Positions 9,205-19,280 of a stretch of DNA of 64,000 nucleotides are shown here, in pieces (position 1 is the stretch's first letter; the number at the start of each line of letters is the position of its first letter). The notes beneath the pieces are model-generated. The model searched no databases. It saw only the letters and a list, made by a program, of their open reading frames with translations, and was not told where the DNA came from. Position numbers and translations under genes: made by a program. The DNA lies in assembly GCF_943193155.1 (NCBI RefSeq), contig NZ_CALPDB010000004.1, positions 124,001 through 188,000 on the forward strand. Reading direction: 5' to 3'. This DNA comes from Veillonella intestinalis. GTDB taxonomy: Bacteria; Bacillota; Negativicutes; Veillonellales; Veillonellaceae.

Positions 9205-9682
9205 ACATCAAATCTTAGTGATTACTAAAAATACACCAGGTATTGGTGCTCGCGTGTTAGCGTTGTTTAACCGTCGTGGCTACTCTGTAAAAAAGATGAC
9301 TTCTGGGGTTACCGTCCAATCAGGCTATGCGCGGATGACGTTGACTGTAGATGCAGATAGTAATACATTAGATCAAATTCAAAAACAAATTTATAAAATT
9401 ATTGATGTTGTTAAAGTAAAAGTGTTTCCTAAAACGGATGTAGTTCGACGTGAACTGATGCTCCTTAAAGTAAAAGCGGACGATCAAACGCGGTCGCAAA
9501 TTGTACAAATTGCCAATATTTACCGTGGTAATGTATTGGATGTAGGGCCAAGTTCATTGATTATTGAGCTGACTGGTGATGAGGAAAAGCTCCGTGGTTT
9601 TATTGATATTATGAAGCCTTATGGAGTGCTTGAAATGGCTAAAACGGGCGTGACGGCTATGAGTCGAGGCGAACGATTATAA
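9194..9682 (+). CDS. ilvN: Acetolactate synthase, regulatory (small) subunit
   Basis: Binds and activates the IlvB subunit and confers valine feedback inhibition. The 162-residue protein starts with an ACT domain ('N-T-P-G-I-G-A-R-V-L-A-L-F' near residues 14-26) and ends with the ALS_ss C-terminal domain. The ATG at 9194 is preferred over 9170 because GGGGGTGG lies just upstream and the product then begins at the usual family position. It starts inside the last codons of ilvB in another frame. Confidence 0.95.
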   Translation: MANEHQILVITKNTPGIGARVLALFNRRGYSVKKMTSGVTVQSGYARMTLTVDADSNTLDQIQKQIYKIIDVVKVKVFPKTDVVRRELMLLKVKADDQTRSQIVQIANIYRGNVLDVGPSSLIIELTGDEEKLRGFIDIMKPYGVLEMAKTGVTAMSRGERL

Positions 9683-9759
9683 GCATAGAGTAAGAGGATA
9701 TATTTATTATTATTCTACGACGGACGTAATTAATAGCGTGATTCGTTGAGGATAGGTTA

Positions 9760-10802
<1,043 letters not shown>

Positions 10803-10815
10803 AATATCTCCTGTA

Positions 10816-10857
10816 AAAGGGAACACAAATGAAATTTAATTTGTGTTCCCTTTGTGT
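10816..10857 (+). terminator. Terminator of the ilv operon
   Basis: A 14- to 15-bp stem (10816-10830 with 10839-10853) ends in TTTG-TGTTT. It closes the ilv operon just after ilvC. Confidence 0.8.
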
Positions 10858-10973
10858 TTATGGGGTGAAAATTTTAATAAAGAAAATCTTTATGCATTTC
10901 TAACTGATGTGTTACAATAAAAGACGATAAAAGATGATTTTCGTTCGTAACAACACGATTTGTTGGAGGTTAT

Positions 10974-11216
10974 ATGCAGGATATAGTAGTTGGTGGCTTA
11001 TACCGTCATTTTAAAGGGATGTATTATTACGTAAAAGATATTGCTATCCATTCAGAAACAGGCGAGCCTTTCGTGGTATATCAACAATTATATGGTGAGC
11101 GAAAGACGTATATTCGTCCATTAGGTATGTTTGCGAGTCCTGTTGATCATGAAAAATATCCTGAGGTACAGCAAAAAGAACGTTTTAAATTGATGTCAGG
11201 TCGTGATAAAGGGTAA
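10974..11216 (+). CDS. DUF1653 family protein
   Basis: An 80-residue protein matching the DUF1653 pattern: 'V-G-G-L-Y-R-H-F-K-G' at the start, a central 'Y-Q-Q-L-Y-G' and 'R-P-L-G-M-F' before the end. Function unknown in the family. GGAGGT lies 5 bases before the ATG. It is followed after 29 bases by the HAD hydrolase, probably in one transcript. Confidence 0.85.
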   Translation: MQDIVVGGLYRHFKGMYYYVKDIAIHSETGEPFVVYQQLYGERKTYIRPLGMFASPVDHEKYPEVQQKERFKLMSGRDKG

Positions 11217-11245
11217 AAATTAATCGAGTATGATAGGAGGCATGG

Positions 11246-12019
11246 ATGAAAAAGAAATTTTTCTTTTTTGACATTGATAATACATTGGCTGTTTGGCCAG
11301 ATGGCGTTATTCCGGCGAGTGCGCAAGAAACGTTGGATACATTAAGAGCTAATGGCCATCGAGTAGCTTTGGCGACGGGGCGTCTACAAAAAGATGCGCA
11401 ACGATTTGCAGAGTTAGCCCGTGTTACTGATTTTGTGGCTGATGGGGGCAAAAGCGTTACGATTAATAATGAAATTGTATTTATGGAAGGCATGGATCGT
11501 GAAGCTTGTGTCAAGTATTTGTCTCATTTAGATGAGCTTGGTTTACATTGGGCGGTTACAGATGTGAATGAATTGGTGCGTGTGACCCCTTATGAAGATG
11601 TGCTACAGTGGCATCCAGATTGGGATGTATTTAAAACTATATATGATCCAGCCTTTGATTATCGACAGGTAAAGCATTTTTATAAAATTTATGCCTTTAT
11701 GACACCCGAGCAAGAAGCAAGTAAACAAGTGGTTCATATGACGAAGGATTTGATTCGCTATGGAGAGAATTGTATTCTCTTTGAACCAATGGCTAAAGCA
11801 GACGGTGTGCGTCGTATGATTGCTCATTATGGTATGGAGCCAGCCGATGTAGTTGTTTTTGGTGATGGCTATAATGATTTATCCATGTTCAGTTCAGAGT
11901 GGCTTAATATTGCCATGGGCAATGCTCGTGAGGAATTAAAGGCGGCAGCTGATTATATTACCTCTGATTGTAAGCGAGATGGTATCTATGAAGCGTGCAA
12001 AAATTTTGGCTGGATTTAA
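11246..12019 (+). CDS. HAD-superfamily hydrolase, Cof type
   Basis: A 257-residue HAD phosphatase. Motif I is 'F-D-I-D-N-T' (D9 nucleophile, D11), motif II the Thr in 'A-L-A-T-G-R', and motif IV 'F-G-D-G-Y-N-D'. A large C2B cap lies between. Substrates of Cof-type enzymes are sugar phosphates or similar; this one cannot be assigned. AGGAGG at 11235-11240 supports the start. An ATG at 11242 is out of frame. Confidence 0.9.
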   Translation: MKKKFFFFDIDNTLAVWPDGVIPASAQETLDTLRANGHRVALATGRLQKDAQRFAELARVTDFVADGGKSVTINNEIVFMEGMDREACVKYLSHLDELGLHWAVTDVNELVRVTPYEDVLQWHPDWDVFKTIYDPAFDYRQVKHFYKIYAFMTPEQEASKQVVHMTKDLIRYGENCILFEPMAKADGVRRMIAHYGMEPADVVVFGDGYNDLSMFSSEWLNIAMGNAREELKAAADYITSDCKRDGIYEACKNFGWI

Positions 12020-12049
12020 GTTGTTGCCCTAGCGTAATTTAATAGCTTA

Positions 12050-12058
12050 TGTTATAAT
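12050..12058 (+). promoter_or_regulatory. Extended -10 element upstream of the cyclophilin gene
   Basis: TG-T-TATAAT (TATAAT at 12053-12058) without a convincing -35. It is the only promoter-like element near the cyclophilin gene, and a terminator-like hairpin lies between it and that gene. Confidence 0.4.
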
Positions 12059-12072
12059 GAAATGTCAAAAGT

Positions 12073-12101
12073 ACCGCTCATATTGTTTGTGAGCGGTTTT
12101 T
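12073..12101 (+). terminator. Terminator or attenuator before the cyclophilin gene
   Basis: An 8-bp GC-rich stem (12073-12080 with 12090-12097) followed by five T. It could end the DUF1653-HAD transcript. Only 18 bases separate the T-run from the next ATG, too few for a promoter. Confidence 0.75.
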
Positions 12102-12119
12102 CATATATAGGAGATACGA

Positions 12120-12791
12120 ATGAAACTAATAAAACAGTATGGGAATTGGCGACGTTTGTGTACCGCCGGGCTATTGGGTGTAGCTCTATTAGTAACGAGT
12201 GCTTGTGGTGCGGCTCAGACGGATAACACGGATGCGGCTAAACAGGGAAACACAGCTACAGCGCAAGTAAAAACTTTGCAAGCCCCTAATTTAGATAATA
12301 CGCCAGTAAAAGATCATTATGCTGTGTTTGAAACATCAGAAGGGACTTTTAAAGTTCGTCTGTTTGGAACTAAGACACCGATTACAGTTAAAAACTTTGA
12401 TTATTTAGTTAATCAAGGCTACTATAAAGATTTAACCTTCCACCGAGTTATTGATGATTTTATGATTCAAGGTGGTGATGATGGGAAAGGTGGGCCAGGC
12501 TATACCATTCCTGATGAATTTGTAAATGATTTGCATTTTAATAGAATGGGCCTTTTGGCGATGGCGAATCGAGGTCCTGATACAGGGGGCGCTCAATTTT
12601 TTATTACTTTAGGACCGACTCCATGGTTAGATAATAAACATACGATTTTCGGTATGGTTACACAAGGTATGGATGTAGTGGCTAAAATTGGTAAAGTAGC
12701 CACGGATAAGAAGGATAAACCGATTGAGCCAGTGGTGATTAAGTCCATTACCTTAGAACCGATTACGGATACACAAGGTAGTGCTAAATGA
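12120..12791 (+). CDS. Cyclophilin-type peptidyl-prolyl isomerase, lipoprotein
   Basis: Accelerates prolyl isomerisation in secreted proteins. The N terminus is a lipoprotein signal: basic 'R-R-L-C', a hydrophobic stretch, and the lipobox 'V-T-S-A-C-G' with the lipidated Cys near residue 29. The cyclophilin fold follows from about residue 60, with 'F-H-R-V-I-D-D-F-M-I-Q-G-G-D' and 'G-G-A-Q-F-F-I-T' carrying the active-site Arg, Phe and Gln. Total 223 residues. The GIY-YIG gene begins 8 bases after its stop. Confidence 0.93.
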   Translation: MKLIKQYGNWRRLCTAGLLGVALLVTSACGAAQTDNTDAAKQGNTATAQVKTLQAPNLDNTPVKDHYAVFETSEGTFKVRLFGTKTPITVKNFDYLVNQGYYKDLTFHRVIDDFMIQGGDDGKGGPGYTIPDEFVNDLHFNRMGLLAMANRGPDTGGAQFFITLGPTPWLDNKHTIFGMVTQGMDVVAKIGKVATDKKDKPIEPVVIKSITLEPITDTQGSAK

Positions 12792-12798
12792 GGTGCTT

Positions 12799-13152
12799 AT
12801 GAGTAAGGACGCCTTTTATACCTACATGGTAGAATGTGCTGATGGTTCTTTGTATACGGGTTGGACCATGGATTTGGTACAACGGGTAGAGAAACACAAT
12901 GGTGAAATTCCTGGTGGCGCTAAGTATACACGGGCACGTAGGCCAGTTAAATTAGTATGGTATACATCATTTCAGCGTAAGCAAGACGCTCAATCTATGG
13001 AATATCAAGTGAAGCGCATGCCAAGAAATCAAAAAAGAGCCTTAGTCGTAGCTTTTGCTAAAGCACATCCTGAGGCTATTGAACAACTTATGACAGAGGC
13101 TAAGTCAGGTAGTGAGATGGGCCAAAAATCGGAAGGGAATCTTGGAGAATAG
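12799..13152 (+). CDS. GIY-YIG nuclease-superfamily protein (YhbQ/UPF0213-like)
   Basis: A 117-residue single-domain GIY-YIG protein. The motif reads 'Y-M-V-E-C' then 'L-Y-T-G-W-T', with the usual His/Asn at 'E-K-H-N' and 'E-Y-Q-V-K' supplying the catalytic Glu. The ATG at 12799 follows GAGGTG at 12790-12795, which overlaps the stop of the cyclophilin gene, so the two are probably translated from one message. Cellular role unclear; related proteins are linked to DNA repair. Confidence 0.85.
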   Translation: MSKDAFYTYMVECADGSLYTGWTMDLVQRVEKHNGEIPGGAKYTRARRPVKLVWYTSFQRKQDAQSMEYQVKRMPRNQKRALVVAFAKAHPEAIEQLMTEAKSGSEMGQKSEGNLGE

Positions 13153-13177
13153 GCTTGGATTTGGGGAAAGAAATTTC

Positions 13178-13206
13178 TTAAACTTCCTTGTTTTCTATGG
13201 TATAAT
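13178..13206 (+). promoter_or_regulatory. Promoter of the DUF1934-argS operon
   Basis: TTAAAC at 13178-13183, 17 bases, then TATAAT at 13201-13206 with a TG at 13198-13199 (extended -10). Confidence 0.7.
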
Positions 13207-13273
13207 GAACTGATGTATAGTTTATCAAAATAAGCTATGAAGTGAGTTGTAAAAACGCGGAAGGAGGACTTCG

Positions 13274-13732
13274 ATGAAGCGCGTTTTAGTTGGCGTGAAA
13301 AGCACGCAACGTGATGCTGACGGGAAAGACGCGGTCATTGAAATGGTTTCTCCCGGTGAATATCACGAAAAAAATGATACAAAATATATTATGTATAGTG
13401 AAACCGAACTATCTGGGATGGAGGGTTCACATACAACCATAAAATTGAAACCTCATTCCATTGTGTTAATTCGTAATGGGAAGGTATCTATGCGTCATGA
13501 GTATGTTCTTGGTGAAACGCGCCAAACAGTATATGAAACGCCTTTTGGGGAGTTGCATATGGCATTTAAAACTCATGAGTTAGATGCAACGTTACAAGAT
13601 GGAATTGGTTCAATTCATTTAGGCTATGACATTTCTGTTGGTGGTGAATGGCAATATTACAACCAACTAGATATTAATTTACAGGAGGACTTAGAGTATG
13701 GAACTAAAGGACAAGCTCAAGCAAGGAATTGA
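13274..13732 (+). CDS. DUF1934 beta-barrel protein (YwiB-like)
   Basis: A 152-residue protein with alternating hydrophobic strands typical of the lipocalin-like DUF1934 fold, including 'G-E-Y-H-E' near residue 33. It overlaps argS by 35 bases; the same pairing (ywiB-argS) is known in Bacillus, which supports the call. GGAGGA lies 7 bases before the ATG. Function unknown. Confidence 0.8.
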   Translation: MKRVLVGVKSTQRDADGKDAVIEMVSPGEYHEKNDTKYIMYSETELSGMEGSHTTIKLKPHSIVLIRNGKVSMRHEYVLGETRQTVYETPFGELHMAFKTHELDATLQDGIGSIHLGYDISVGGEWQYYNQLDINLQEDLEYGTKGQAQARN

Positions 13733-15362
13733 GGCTGCATTAGCAAAAGCGTTGGCTGCGGGCACATTGCCAGAAGGGACATACCCTGAAGTTGTGCTAG
13801 AAGTGCCACCACAGAAAGAATTTGGTGATTTCTCTACGAATATTGCTATGCAGTCTGCCCGAGTTGCTCATATGAATCCAGCTGCTATTGCAGATATTAT
13901 CATTGCTAATATGGACTATGATTGGTTAGAAAAGGCAGAAAAAGCAGGGGCAGGCTTTATCAATTTCTTCTTAAAAAATGATATGGTGTATGACACTTTG
14001 AAATCAGTGTTAGAACAAGGTATTTGCTATGGTACTCAGCCAGTGCGTGAAGATGATACCATTCAAGTAGAATATGTAAGTGCGAATCCTACGGGGCCAC
14101 TTCATGTAGGTCATGGTCGTGGGGCTGCTTATGGGAGCGCTCTTGTTAATCTATTGCGGGCTGCTGGTTATAAAGTAGAATCAGAGTATTATATTAATGA
14201 TGCCGGTAATCAGATTGATAATTTAGCCAAATCAATTAATGCTCGCTATTTAGAATTACTAGATATGAAGAATGAATTCCCAGAAAATGGGTATCATGGT
14301 CAAGATATTGTAGAAACAGCACAAAGCATTATTAACTGGCGTGGCGATTTCTTTGCTATTTTATCTGATGAAGAACGGTTGCCATTCTTTAAAGAATTTG
14401 GTTTGACAGAAAAATTAAATGCTTTGCGTGTAAGCCTTCGTAATTTCAATGTAGAATTTGACCGTTGGTTTAGTGAACGTTCCTTGCATAAGAGTGGGGA
14501 AGTTAATAAAGCGGTGCAGTTCTTAAAAGATACGGGCGATGTATATGAAAAAGATGGTGCTTTGTGGTTTGCCTCCACTCATTATGGCGATGACAAAGAC
14601 CGTGTAGTCATTCGTGAAAATGGCGAACCTACCTATTTAGCATCAGATATTGCGTATCACCGTAATAAATTTGAACGGGGCTTCCAAAAAATGATTAATA
14701 TTTGGGGCGCTGATCATCATGGCTATGTAGCACGTGTAAAAGCTTCGATGGAAGCGTTAGGCTATAATCCAAATCGTTTGGAAATTCTCTTATTGCAGAT
14801 GGTAGCTTTATATCGTGATGGGGAGCTTGTTAAAATGTCGAAGCGTACTGGCCAGTCAGTAACGCTTGATGAATTGATTGAAGAAGTAGGCGTTGATGCG
14901 GCTCGTTATTTCTTCCTTATGCGTTCCTTGGATAGCCAATTGGATTTTGATATTAATTTGGCCGCCTCTAAGAGCAATGATAATCCTGTATATTATATTC
15001 AATATGCCCATGCACGTATCCATAGTATTTTCAATCAAGTGAAAGAAGCTGGCATTGAATATGGTGATTGGACAGGTGTTAAATTTGATACCTTAACAAG
15101 TGAGTTGGAATTAGATATTATCAAGAAATTAGGGGCGTATCCAGAAGAAGTTCGTTCTGCTGCTGAACATCGCGCACCTCATCGTATTGCTCGCTATCTC
15201 TATGACTTGGCTAGTTTATTCCATTCATTCTATAAACGAGGCCGTATCATGGGCGTAGATAGTGATTTACAACAAGCTCGCTTAGGTTTGATTACTGCGA
15301 TTGCAGCCGTTTTACACAATGGATTAGATATCTTGGGGATTTCAGCACCTGAAAAGATGTAA
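13698..15362 (+). CDS. argS: Arginyl-tRNA synthetase
   Basis: Class I aminoacyl-tRNA synthetase, 554 residues. HIGH motif as 'P-L-H-V-G-H-G-R-G' near residues 134-142 and KMSKS-like 'V-K-M-S-K-R-T-G' near residue 377. The N-terminal Arg-tRNA-binding domain and the C-terminal DALR anticodon-binding domain are complete. GGAGGAC lies upstream of the ATG, inside the preceding gene. Confidence 0.97.
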   Translation: MELKDKLKQGIEAALAKALAAGTLPEGTYPEVVLEVPPQKEFGDFSTNIAMQSARVAHMNPAAIADIIIANMDYDWLEKAEKAGAGFINFFLKNDMVYDTLKSVLEQGICYGTQPVREDDTIQVEYVSANPTGPLHVGHGRGAAYGSALVNLLRAAGYKVESEYYINDAGNQIDNLAKSINARYLELLDMKNEFPENGYHGQDIVETAQSIINWRGDFFAILSDEERLPFFKEFGLTEKLNALRVSLRNFNVEFDRWFSERSLHKSGEVNKAVQFLKDTGDVYEKDGALWFASTHYGDDKDRVVIRENGEPTYLASDIAYHRNKFERGFQKMINIWGADHHGYVARVKASMEALGYNPNRLEILLLQMVALYRDGELVKMSKRTGQSVTLDELIEEVGVDAARYFFLMRSLDSQLDFDINLAASKSNDNPVYYIQYAHARIHSIFNQVKEAGIEYGDWTGVKFDTLTSELELDIIKKLGAYPEEVRSAAEHRAPHRIARYLYDLASLFHSFYKRGRIMGVDSDLQQARLGLITAIAAVLHNGLDILGISAPEKM

Positions 15363-15429
15363 GCGTTTGAAAAGAGGTAGCTTTTAGGCGTTTAAGGCAT
15401 AAGCGAAAGCTTGTAACATTAGTTTTTAA

Positions 15430-17100
<1,671 letters not shown>

Positions 17101-17102
17101 TT

Positions 17103-17747
17103 GTGCGTAAAACTGTACGCACAGCGCGTTACCAGCAAATTGCGGCTGATGTAGCTGGTAAAATCGTATCGGGTGGCTACAAGGAAGGGGAGCGTATTTT
17201 TGCGCGCTCTGCCTTGTCTGTCCATTATGGAGTATCCCCTGAAACCTCGCGCCGTGCCATAGCTTTATTAGCTGATTTAGGCATTGTTGAGGTAACTAAG
17301 GGCAGTGGTTGCACTGTTTTATCAAAAGAAAAAGCCGAGCAATTTCGTATGCAGTTTAATGATTTTGACTCAGTTGATTCATTGCGTCGTGATTTAGACC
17401 AGCAAATTGAATCACAGATTAAATCGATGCAGGTGCTAAAAGATACCATGCAGCGATTAAGTGAATCAGTGGGACATTATCAGTATAAAAATCCTTTGCA
17501 ACCTATGAAGATGGCCATTACTGAAGAGTGCCGTTATTTAGGACAGTCTATTGGCTCTATTCAATTATGGCAACATACAGGGATTACGATTGTGGCCATT
17601 GAGTCGCAAGATAAGACTATGACTATATCCCCAGGGCCATATGCTACCTTTACGGCTGGAGAGGAAATTTATTTTATTGGGCCTGCTGATAGTTGGCCTC
17701 GATTGAAACGATTTTTATATAGTGAAAACAAGGAAGAGGAAATATAG
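17103..17747 (+). CDS. GntR-family regulator with C-terminal RCK_C domain (BusR-like)
   Basis: DNA-binding regulator of 214 residues. Residues about 5-75 form a GntR winged helix ('I-F-A-R-S-A-L-S-V-H-Y-G-V-S-P-E-T'). Residues about 90-125 look coiled-coil, and about 130-205 form a TrkA-C/RCK_C domain ('I-T-I-V-A-I-E-S' then 'T-F-T-A-G-E-E-I-Y-F-I-G'). This domain order is that of BusR, which in lactococci and streptococci senses cyclic di-AMP and represses the betaine importer busAB. A transporter of that kind lies 405 bases downstream, which strengthens the assignment. The start is a GTG just 3 bases after pyrG, with TAAAGG 9 bases upstream. Ligand and target are inferred. Confidence 0.8.
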   Translation: MRKTVRTARYQQIAADVAGKIVSGGYKEGERIFARSALSVHYGVSPETSRRAIALLADLGIVEVTKGSGCTVLSKEKAEQFRMQFNDFDSVDSLRRDLDQQIESQIKSMQVLKDTMQRLSESVGHYQYKNPLQPMKMAITEECRYLGQSIGSIQLWQHTGITIVAIESQDKTMTISPGPYATFTAGEEIYFIGPADSWPRLKRFLYSENKEEEI

Positions 17748-17785
17748 CTTCTTGTTTATAAATTTTATACAACATAACACAAGTG

Positions 17786-17815
17786 AGCGCTCAACAGTGG
17801 TTGGGCGCTTTTTTG
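17786..17815 (+). terminator. Terminator after the busR-like gene
   Basis: A 10-bp stem with one G-U (17786-17795 with 17800-17809) and six T. It makes the transporter a separate transcript. Confidence 0.9.
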
Positions 17816-17888
17816 TATGCACTAGATTATAGACAGTGATTATGCATTAAGGTAATAAAAATTATTCTATATTTATAAAAGTCGATAT

Positions 17889-17918
17889 TTGACCAAAGTA
17901 ACAACTTGGTGATATAAT
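17889..17918 (+). promoter_or_regulatory. Promoter of the osmolyte transporter operon
   Basis: TTGACC at 17889-17894 and TATAAT at 17913-17918 with 18 bases between. It gives a leader of about 230 nt before the ATPase gene. An imperfect hairpin (about 17986-18021) lies in that leader; no known riboswitch was recognised there. Confidence 0.75.
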
Positions 17919-17931
17919 TAGGTTGTCACTT
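17896..17931. promoter_or_regulatory. Inverted repeat over the transporter promoter, candidate BusR operator
   Basis: AAGTAACAAC at 17896-17905 and GTTGTCACTT at 17922-17931 are inverted copies with 9 of 10 positions matching, separated by 16 bases. The left half lies in the spacer and the right half just after the -10, so a bound repressor would block the promoter. Confidence 0.5.
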
Positions 17932-18152
17932 GAAGAAGGGGCAAAATATATAGTTTTAATTAATCCATATAATACGTGAGTTTATATATGTGTAAGCAGC
18001 CTGAGGTGACTGCTCATACATAAAAATATATAGTAAGTAAGCGTATTAACAGTTGTAGTTATTATAGCGTGCAGTTAATAGATGTGAGTTGTAGTATTGA
18101 TTGTAAAAGGCTGTAAGAACTAGAACTGTTAGTTTTTTTAGGGAGGTCTTAC

Positions 18153-19280
18153 ATGATTGAAATTAAAAATGTAAAAAAACGCTATGGCAAAAAAGAAGTA
18201 TTACATGATATTACCTTATCTATCCCTGATGGTGAAATCGTTTCCCTTATCGGTGGTAGTGGTTGCGGTAAATCAACATTACTTAAAATGATTAATCGCT
18301 TGATTCCAATTACGGGTGGCGATATTTATGTAAATGGCGAAAATGTTCATGATATAGAACCAGTAGCATTACGCCGTAAAATTGGTTATGTTATCCAGCA
18401 AACCGGCTTATTTCCGCATATGACAATTCGTAAAAATTTAGAATTGGTTATGAATCTTCATAATATGCCGCAAGAAGGACGTGCTGAAAAAATTAATGAA
18501 ATGATGGACTTGGTTGATTTATCCCGTGATTTATTAGATCGATATCCCATTGAATTATCTGGTGGTCAGCAACAACGTGTAGGGGTAGCCCGTGCACTTA
18601 TCGTAGATCCCGATGTTATTTTAATGGACGAACCATTCTCGGCGATTGACCCTATTACTCGTGTATCCTTACAGGATGAATTGCGTAGTTTACAAGAGAC
18701 TTTGAAAAAAACTATCGTATTCGTAACTCATGATATGGACGAAGCCATTAAGATTTCTGACCGTATTTGTTTGATGCGTGAAGGGCATGTAGAACAGTAT
18801 GATACACCAGAGCAGATTTTACGAAATCCAGCTACTGAATATGTAGAAAGCTTTATCGGTAAAAACCGCATTTGGAACTCGCCAGAGTTTATTAAAGCCG
18901 AAGATATTATGATAGAAGCAACCAATACAGCCTATCCAACCGATAGTTTGTTGCGTTGTATGAAAAAAATTAAAGATATACCTCAAGACTTTTTAATCGT
19001 TATTGATCGTGGCACCCGCCGTTTCAGAGGCCTTGTTAATGCTCGTATGATTCGTGAGCAAGATAGTTTACAAGGGCCTGTTAGTGAAATTATGGCACAG
19101 CCTCAGAAGGTGGCTCATATCGGTGATTCCTTATTGGAAATTGTTGAAACAATTCAAACCTTGCACCGTCCGTATATGCTAGTTTTAGATGATTCGGAAC
19201 GTTTAGCAGGCGTTATTACTCAAAGTAGCTTAATTACTACTTTAGGGAGCCAGTATGTAGATGATGCGGAGGTAATATAA
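18153..19280 (+). CDS. Osmoprotectant ABC transporter, ATP-binding subunit with CBS domains (OpuCA/BusA-type)
   Basis: Powers uptake of compatible solutes such as glycine betaine or carnitine. The 375-residue protein has Walker A 'G-G-S-G-C-G-K-S-T' near residue 36, signature 'L-S-G-G-Q-Q-Q-R', Walker B 'V-I-L-M-D-E-P', and the switch His in 'V-F-V-T-H-D-M-D-E-A'. From about residue 250 it carries a tandem CBS pair ending 'A-G-V-I-T-Q-S-S-L', which in OpuC-type pumps senses ionic strength or cyclic di-AMP. The next gene starts on the base after its stop codon. Confidence 0.9.
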   Translation: MIEIKNVKKRYGKKEVLHDITLSIPDGEIVSLIGGSGCGKSTLLKMINRLIPITGGDIYVNGENVHDIEPVALRRKIGYVIQQTGLFPHMTIRKNLELVMNLHNMPQEGRAEKINEMMDLVDLSRDLLDRYPIELSGGQQQRVGVARALIVDPDVILMDEPFSAIDPITRVSLQDELRSLQETLKKTIVFVTHDMDEAIKISDRICLMREGHVEQYDTPEQILRNPATEYVESFIGKNRIWNSPEFIKAEDIMIEATNTAYPTDSLLRCMKKIKDIPQDFLIVIDRGTRRFRGLVNARMIREQDSLQGPVSEIMAQPQKVAHIGDSLLEIVETIQTLHRPYMLVLDDSERLAGVITQSSLITTLGSQYVDDAEVI

